This document shows positions 59,954 to 64,000 of a stretch of DNA of 64,000 nucleotides, piece after piece (the first letter of the stretch is position 1; every line of letters begins with the position of its first letter). The stretch covers positions 1 through 64,000 of the forward strand of contig DAOSIS010000009.1 of NCBI GenBank assembly GCA_035366835.1, given 5' to 3'. Made by a program: the position numbers and the translations under genes. The notes below the pieces were generated by a model, which made no database searches, had not been told where the DNA came from, and saw only the letters and a list, made by a program, of their open reading frames with translations. Origin of the DNA: UBA6109 sp035366835 (GTDB taxonomy: Bacteria; Desulfobacterota; Syntrophia; Syntrophales; UBA6109).

Positions 59954-61462
59954 TCAGGCCCCCTCATCGTTTCCGGCGAGGGGTTCCTTCCCGCGACGGA
60001 AGAATTGGAAAGCGGGCGCAATCAGGATCAGTGCCGTCAGGATAAAAAGAGCGACGGCGATAGGGCTTTCCCAGAAGATACTGAGACTACCCTGCGACAT
60101 CTCGAGGGACTGGCGGAGCGAACGCTCCATCAGCGGTCCCAGGATGAGCGTCAGGACCACCGGCGCCAGAGGAAAGTCCAGTTTCCGCAGAAGATACCCG
60201 ATGAGGCCGAACAGGCTCATGACCAGGATGTCGAAGGTGCTGTTGTTGACGCTGTACGCACCGACGACCATGAAGGCCATGATGATCCCGAAGAGCATCC
60301 CGTAGGGGATCCTGAGGATCTTGACCCAGAGGCCGATGAGGGGCAGATTGAGGATCAAAAGCATGATATTCCCGACGCAAAAGCTGGCGATAACCCCCCA
60401 CACCACATCGGGGTGCTCCTTGAAAAGGAAGGGGCCGGGGATGAGCCCGTGCATCATGAATGCGCCCATGATGACCGCCACAGTGGGGGAAGCGGGAATC
60501 CCCAGGGTAAACAAGGGGATGAGCGCCCCGTTGGCGTGTGCGTTGTTGGCGGTCTCAGGTCCCACCACGCCTTCGATCATGCCGGTTCCGAACCGCTCCG
60601 GATGCTTGGAGGATTTCTTTTCGGCGATGTATGAAAGGAACGACGACGCCGATCCCGTCATTCCCGGTACGAGACCCAGCAGCGTGCCGATGATACTGCC
60701 GCGCATGATGGGGCCGACGGAATCACGGACGTCTCTTCTGGCGGGAATGATGGAGCCGATCTTGGCGATGAACACGGGACCCAGCCGTTTCTCCGCGTTT
60801 ATCAGGATCTCGGCCAAACCGAACAAACCCATGATGATCGGGACGAAACCGATACCGTCCATCAGTTCCATGCGCCCGAAGGTGAACCGAGGAAGCCCTC
60901 GCACGGGGTCCATGCCGACCATGGCGAGGATCAACCCGAACATCCCCATCATCAGTGCTTTCAGCATGGATTTCCCGGCCAGGCCCATCAGCAGGGAAAG
61001 GCCGAGAAGGATCAGGGCGAAGAACTCCACCGGACCGAACTGCAGTGCCATCTTGGTGAGCGGCCCCGCCGCCAGCACAAGGGCAGCCGTAGCGAACGTG
61101 CCGCCAATGAAAGAACCGATCGCGGCCATCGCAAGGGCCGACCCGGCACGCCCCTGTTTCGTCATCTCGTAGCCGTCCAGGCAGGTGACCGCCGCTGCGG
61201 CTTCGCCCGGAACGTTCAGCAGGACACTCGTGATGGTTCCTCCGTACTGCGTGCCGTAGAACAACGCGGTGAGCATGATGATGGCGCCCGTCGGCGTCAT
61301 CTGGAATGTGAGGGGGATCAGCATTGCCGCGCCCGCCACCGGACCGATCCCGGGCAGAACGCCGATCAGGGTTCCCAGAACCGACCCCAGAAAAGCGAAC
61401 AGGAGATTGCCGGGCGTCAGGGCAACTGCAAAACCCATGAGCAAGTTTTGAATCACGTCCAC
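59954..61462 (-). CDS. tctA: Tripartite tricarboxylate transporter large permease TctA
   Basis: A 502-aa membrane protein with about 11-12 helices. GTLIGVLPGIGPVAGAAMLIPLTF, YGTQYGGTITSVLLNVPGE and the later GTLLGLVPGMTGSASSFLSY are the hallmark duplicated TctA motifs. The frame extends upstream, but AGGAGGAAGCAGC before GTG 61462 marks the start (VDVIQNLLMGF). It follows iclR by ~130 bp in the minus-strand operon. Confidence 0.94.
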   Translation of the reverse strand: MDVIQNLLMGFAVALTPGNLLFAFLGSVLGTLIGVLPGIGPVAGAAMLIPLTFQMTPTGAIIMLTALFYGTQYGGTITSVLLNVPGEAAAAVTCLDGYEMTKQGRAGSALAMAAIGSFIGGTFATAALVLAAGPLTKMALQFGPVEFFALILLGLSLLMGLAGKSMLKALMMGMFGLILAMVGMDPVRGLPRFTFGRMELMDGIGFVPIIMGLFGLAEILINAEKRLGPVFIAKIGSIIPARRDVRDSVGPIMRGSIIGTLLGLVPGMTGSASSFLSYIAEKKSSKHPERFGTGMIEGVVGPETANNAHANGALIPLFTLGIPASPTVAVIMGAFMMHGLIPGPFLFKEHPDVVWGVIASFCVGNIMLLILNLPLIGLWVKILRIPYGMLFGIIMAFMVVGAYSVNNSTFDILVMSLFGLIGYLLRKLDFPLAPVVLTLILGPLMERSLRQSLEMSQGSLSIFWESPIAVALFILTALILIAPAFQFFRRGKEPLAGNDEGA

Positions 61463-61591
61463 GCTGCTTCCTCCTGAAAATCCGGTCTGGCAAGAAGCGC
61501 CAAGTTTTCGTCCGGAAGTGGCGCATCGCAAATCGCCCGGCCGCTGCGATCCGCGATGCGGCCTCCATTCATCCCCGGAGGCGCGGCACCG

Positions 61592-62365
61592 TCAATCGCC
61601 GCAATACCGTCCGGCGATCACCTTGGCGGCCCCCCGTATTTCGATGGAGAATCTCTCCAATTTCTTCGGTGTCATCCGTTCCGTGGAACTGACGATCCCG
61701 ATGCCGGCAATGGTCGCTCCGTCCCTGTCGACGATCGGGGCCGCCAGCGAGGTAGCGCCCATGACGCGCTCATTGCGAGAAATGCAATAGCCTTGCCGGC
61801 GGATCCGGTTCAAATCGGCGAGAAACGCTTTTCGGGTCCACCGGGTTCCGTTGGCAAAATAGACTTCGTCCAGGGGAGTCAGCATCTTCTGCAGTTCTTC
61901 TTCAGGCATCGCCGCTGCCAGCACTTTGCCGAGCCCCAAATGAAGCGGCAGGCGCTGGCCGATGGACGGCGAAGTATGCTGCAGGGGATGATCTCCTTCG
62001 ACCCTCTGGATCGATACACGCTGGAAGCCCAAACGGACGAAAAGCGAGACGGTCTCGCCCGATGCCTGTGCCAGTTCCTGCATGACCGGCAACGCCGTCT
62101 GCCCGAGTTCGTTTCGCAGAACATACGAGTGGGCAAGCGGAAGCACGGCAATCCCGAGCCGGTATCTTCCCTGCCTCTTCTCGGCAAGGCCGTACTTTTC
62201 CAGCACCGACAGCAATCGCAGCGCCGTAGCTTTGGACAGCTGGCTGTCTCGTCCGATCTCGGTCACCGTCATCGGCCAGCCCACATTTTCCATGATCGTC
62301 AGCAGATGAAGCGCCCGTTCCAGCGAACGCATAGTGCTGTGCTCTCTAGCGGCGATATCGTGCAT
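61592..62365 (-). CDS. IclR-family transcriptional regulator
   Basis: A 257-aa regulator with an N-terminal winged helix-turn-helix (about residues 14-70, TEIGRDSQLSKATALRLLSVLEKYGL) and a C-terminal GAF-like effector domain (GATSLAAPIVDRDGATIAGIGI). IclR proteins of catabolic loci respond to carboxylate or aromatic substrates. It is encoded 41 bp downstream of the dehydrogenase in the operon it probably controls. A GTTTCAT-N3-ATGAAAC operator lies at the promoter. Confidence 0.93.
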   Translation of the reverse strand: MHDIAAREHSTMRSLERALHLLTIMENVGWPMTVTEIGRDSQLSKATALRLLSVLEKYGLAEKRQGRYRLGIAVLPLAHSYVLRNELGQTALPVMQELAQASGETVSLFVRLGFQRVSIQRVEGDHPLQHTSPSIGQRLPLHLGLGKVLAAAMPEEELQKMLTPLDEVYFANGTRWTRKAFLADLNRIRRQGYCISRNERVMGATSLAAPIVDRDGATIAGIGIVSSTERMTPKKLERFSIEIRGAAKVIAGRYCGD

Positions 62366-62406
62366 TCGGGATTCCTTTCGACAGCCTCAGCGGGGTTTCC
62401 GGAACA

Positions 62407-63387
62407 TCATCCCATCGGGTTGACCCAGCATTCCGCGTTCGGCGGATTGCCTGCGAGGACGTTCAAAATGTTCTCGGCCGCCGCCACGCCCATGCGAGTG
62501 ATGGCTTCTTCCGTGAACGCCCCGATATGGGGCGACAGGACCGTCTTTCCCGCCTTCGCGAGACGACTGATTTCCTCGGGCGGTTCTTTGCCGAAGGTAT
62601 CCAGTCCGGCGCCGGCGATCTCTCCGTCCCGCAGCGCCGAGATCAACGCCTGCTCGTCCACCACCTCGCCGCGGGCGGTGTTGATAAGAAAACTCGACTT
62701 CTTCATCACCTGAAATTCCTTCCGCCCCATCAGACCACGCGTATTTGCCGTGAGCGGACAGTGGATGCTCACGATGTCCGAAACGCTCAGGAGCGGTTCC
62801 AGGGTTTCGACACCCGTCACGTCGGAGGGGAATCCCCGCTCCCGGAGAAAGGGATCGTAAACCAGCACCTTCATCCGAAACGGTGCGACGAGTTCCCGCA
62901 GGCGGCGGCCGATGCGGCCGAAGCCGATCAACCCCAGCGTTTTTCCGTAGAGCTCCCTTCCCAGGTAGGTCGTCTTGTCCCAATATCCGTCCCGGACCCG
63001 CCCATCCAGGTACGGGATGTCTTTTGCAAGGGCCAGCATGAGTCCAAGGGCGTGCTCGGCGACCGACTCGAAATTGGCGGAGGCAGAAATCAGGACGGGG
63101 ATTTTCAATTCCGTGGCGGCCGGGATGTCGATATTGTCGACACCGATGCCGTGCTTGGCAACGACGCGGAGGCTGGGAGAGGCCTGAAGCACTGCGCGCG
63201 TAATCTTGCCCACACGCACCATCAGGGCGTCAGGCTTGACCGCGGCCACTCTGGCAGCAAGTTCTTCCGGCGGAAGATATGGCGGCGTGCATTCGACGAC
63301 GCAGGTTTTCTCCAGCAGTTGCATCGCCTCTTCGGCAATCCGACTTCCGGTAATGATGACTTTGAATCGCTTCCGCTCAGGTTCCAT
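62407..63387 (-). CDS. D-2-hydroxyacid dehydrogenase (phosphoglycerate dehydrogenase-like)
   Basis: A 326-aa NAD-dependent 2-hydroxyacid dehydrogenase. The cofactor motif is GLIGFGRIGRRL, the substrate-binding Arg lies in NTARGEVVDEQAL, Glu in DTFGKEPPEE and His in LSPHIGAFTEEA. It lacks the ACT domain of serine-pathway SerA, and its context suggests oxidation of a hydroxy-dicarboxylate or reduction of a keto acid in the catabolic route. The frame extends far upstream, but ATG 63387 (AGCAGGAA before it) begins the normal N-terminus. First gene of the operon. Confidence 0.88.
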   Translation of the reverse strand: MEPERKRFKVIITGSRIAEEAMQLLEKTCVVECTPPYLPPEELAARVAAVKPDALMVRVGKITRAVLQASPSLRVVAKHGIGVDNIDIPAATELKIPVLISASANFESVAEHALGLMLALAKDIPYLDGRVRDGYWDKTTYLGRELYGKTLGLIGFGRIGRRLRELVAPFRMKVLVYDPFLRERGFPSDVTGVETLEPLLSVSDIVSIHCPLTANTRGLMGRKEFQVMKKSSFLINTARGEVVDEQALISALRDGEIAGAGLDTFGKEPPEEISRLAKAGKTVLSPHIGAFTEEAITRMGVAAAENILNVLAGNPPNAECWVNPMG

Positions 63388-63551
63388 TTCCTGCTGCCTT
63401 TCCTGGGGATATCCGGATCGTTCCTGTCCGATCTGTTCTCCGGTGCGCCCGATTCGCTTCTCGTGGGACCTCTTCAGGCGGCTCTCGACGATTTTCCGTC
63501 GCCGACCCCATCGACCGTCCGGCCATCTTCGGCCGGCGGCCTTCCAAGGAT

Positions 63552-63568
63552 GTTTCATTGTATGAAAC
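63552..63568. promoter_or_regulatory. IclR-type operator GTTTCAT-TGT-ATGAAAC
   Basis: Perfect 7-bp arms with a 3-bp centre, close in style to KdgR/IclR boxes (TGAAAC...GTTTCA). It lies at about +12 to +28 relative to the predicted transcription start, suiting repression. Confidence 0.65.
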
Positions 63569-63586
63569 TTTATTCTACGTAATATA

Positions 63587-63615
63587 GCTATAAGGGGGTG
63601 CAATCCCGTTGTCAA
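63587..63615 (-). promoter_or_regulatory. Sigma70 promoter of the dehydrogenase-iclR-tct operon
   Basis: Minus strand: TTGACA (63615-63610), a 17-bp spacer and TATAGC (63592-63587). Predicted start near 63580, giving a ~190-nt leader. Confidence 0.65.
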
Positions 63616-63922
63616 GGAAAAAATCGGCATCGGCGAAATTGTCTTTTCAGGGAGAAACACCAGGGAGACCACCCACCGGTGCTGCGGGGAATGGCATGTG
63701 GCGGGAATCGGTGCGGTCGCTTGTCGACCCCTGTGCATTCCGCAGCCGGTATCATAAGGATGCGATGACAGCGCTCGATGAAAAACTGAATGGCAGGAGA
63801 AACCGTTCGTCGTCCCGTATCTCAAGGCCGATCGAACCGGAAGGCGGGCCAAAGCCCCGGGGATCGCACTATGGCCGGCACGGGAAATGATCGCGGGAGA
63901 CGACGACGGCCTGCGCCGGCAA

Positions 63923-64000
63923 TCACCGCGAGAAGAGCGTCATCTTCCGCAGGCGGATGCTGAGGGGTGTGACTTCCACCAGTTCGTCCTCGGAGATGAA
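63923..64000 (-). CDS. typA: GTP-binding protein TypA/BipA, C-terminal fragment
   Basis: Only the last 25 codons and the TGA are inside the window. They read FISEDELVEVTPLSIRLRKM and then TLFSR, matching the conserved TypA/BipA C-terminus (DELVEVTPxSIRxRK). TypA is a ribosome-associated translational GTPase linked to stress and cold growth. The rest of the gene lies beyond the right edge. Confidence 0.85.
   Translation of the reverse strand, partial: FISEDELVEVTPLSIRLRKMTLFSR

Larger units (their letters stand above)
63388..63922. other. Intergenic region with the IclR-operon promoter and operator
   Basis: Apart from the promoter and dyad described separately, I see only a low-complexity Arg/Ser-rich frame on the plus strand (from 63609) without a ribosome site. 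Confidence 0.45.

Noticed and set aside
63609..63890. 93-aa plus-strand ORF near the right end
   Set aside because: Low-complexity Arg/Ser-rich sequence, no ribosome site, begins inside the promoter of the divergent operon.

Overview
The window is about 64 kb of GC-rich (roughly 60 %) chromosomal DNA from a strictly or largely anaerobic bacterium, most likely a Desulfobacterota / 'deltaproteobacterial' lineage of the Syntrophus, Syntrophorhabdus or Desulfatiglans type. The taxonomic call is an inference. It rests on several acyl-CoA and thiolase gene sets, lysine synthesis through an LL-diaminopimelate aminotransferase, sigma54 promoters with PrpR-type control, TRAP and tripartite tricarboxylate (Tct) transporters, and a 125-bp inverted-repeat element resembling repeats common in that group. 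There are no rRNA genes, CRISPR arrays or prophage, and I recognised no tRNA gene.

Layout. 0.16-9.6 kb is a housekeeping/accessory mix: a degenerate Nudix protein, a DEAD-box RNA helicase with a terminator-like hairpin in its leader, a minus-strand histidine kinase/response regulator/nitroreductase operon, a radical SAM protein, a glutamine amidotransferase, a 67-aa orphan, and an amtB-glnK operon behind a good sigma54 promoter. 10.2-19 kb holds a PEP/pyruvate-binding ATP-grasp protein, dapF-dapL, a DUF1893/ECF-type membrane pair, an alpha/beta hydrolase, an SDR, a decayed Tat-signal ORF and an M50 metalloprotease.

19.4-31.8 kb is the most striking region. A TetR regulator precedes a plus-strand operon-like array of acyl-CoA enzymes: (i) a hydratase-2/SDR/SCP2 fusion that resembles eukaryotic peroxisomal MFE-2 with the first two modules swapped; (ii) a HMG-CoA-synthase-fold/DUF35/SDR/SCP2 four-part fusion whose thiolase-fold domain seems to lack the catalytic cysteine; (iii) a thiolase; (iv) acyl-CoA dehydrogenase; (v) class III CoA transferase; (vi) AMP-forming acyl-CoA synthetase; (vii) an atypical crotonase; (viii) a phosphoesterase. 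I infer an undescribed beta-oxidation-like route for a bulky or branched acyl-CoA, with SCP2 domains as substrate shuttles.

31.9-37.6 kb contains a 361-bp GIY-YIG nuclease unit bounded by 24-bp inverted repeats, an array of 16-bp repeats, a three-module redox fusion (flavin reductase + 2Fe-2S ferredoxin + phytoene-desaturase-like), two small enzymes and an MFS transporter pseudogene with two lesions. 37.7-47.6 kb is a PrpR-type sigma54 activator with its presumed target operon: a methylisocitrate/dimethylmalate-lyase-like enzyme, a complete TRAP transporter and two aconitase-family hydro-lyases (LeuD-LeuC, then LeuC-LeuD). A substrate is probably imported, hydrated and split by a retro-aldol lyase. 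47.8-54.4 kb carries an MliC-like lipoprotein, adenine deaminase and a second beta-oxidation set (3-hydroxyacyl-CoA dehydrogenase, XRE-cupin regulator, acyl-CoA dehydrogenase, thiolase). A 47-aa orphan microprotein with its own promoter and terminator follows.

55-63.4 kb is a minus-strand, IclR-regulated catabolic operon: 2-hydroxyacid dehydrogenase, IclR, TctA, TctC, a 4,5-dihydroxyphthalate-decarboxylase-family protein, a LigJ-like 4-oxalomesaconate hydratase, TctB and an NHL-repeat protein. A good sigma70 promoter and a palindromic operator lie upstream. The window ends inside the 3' end of typA.
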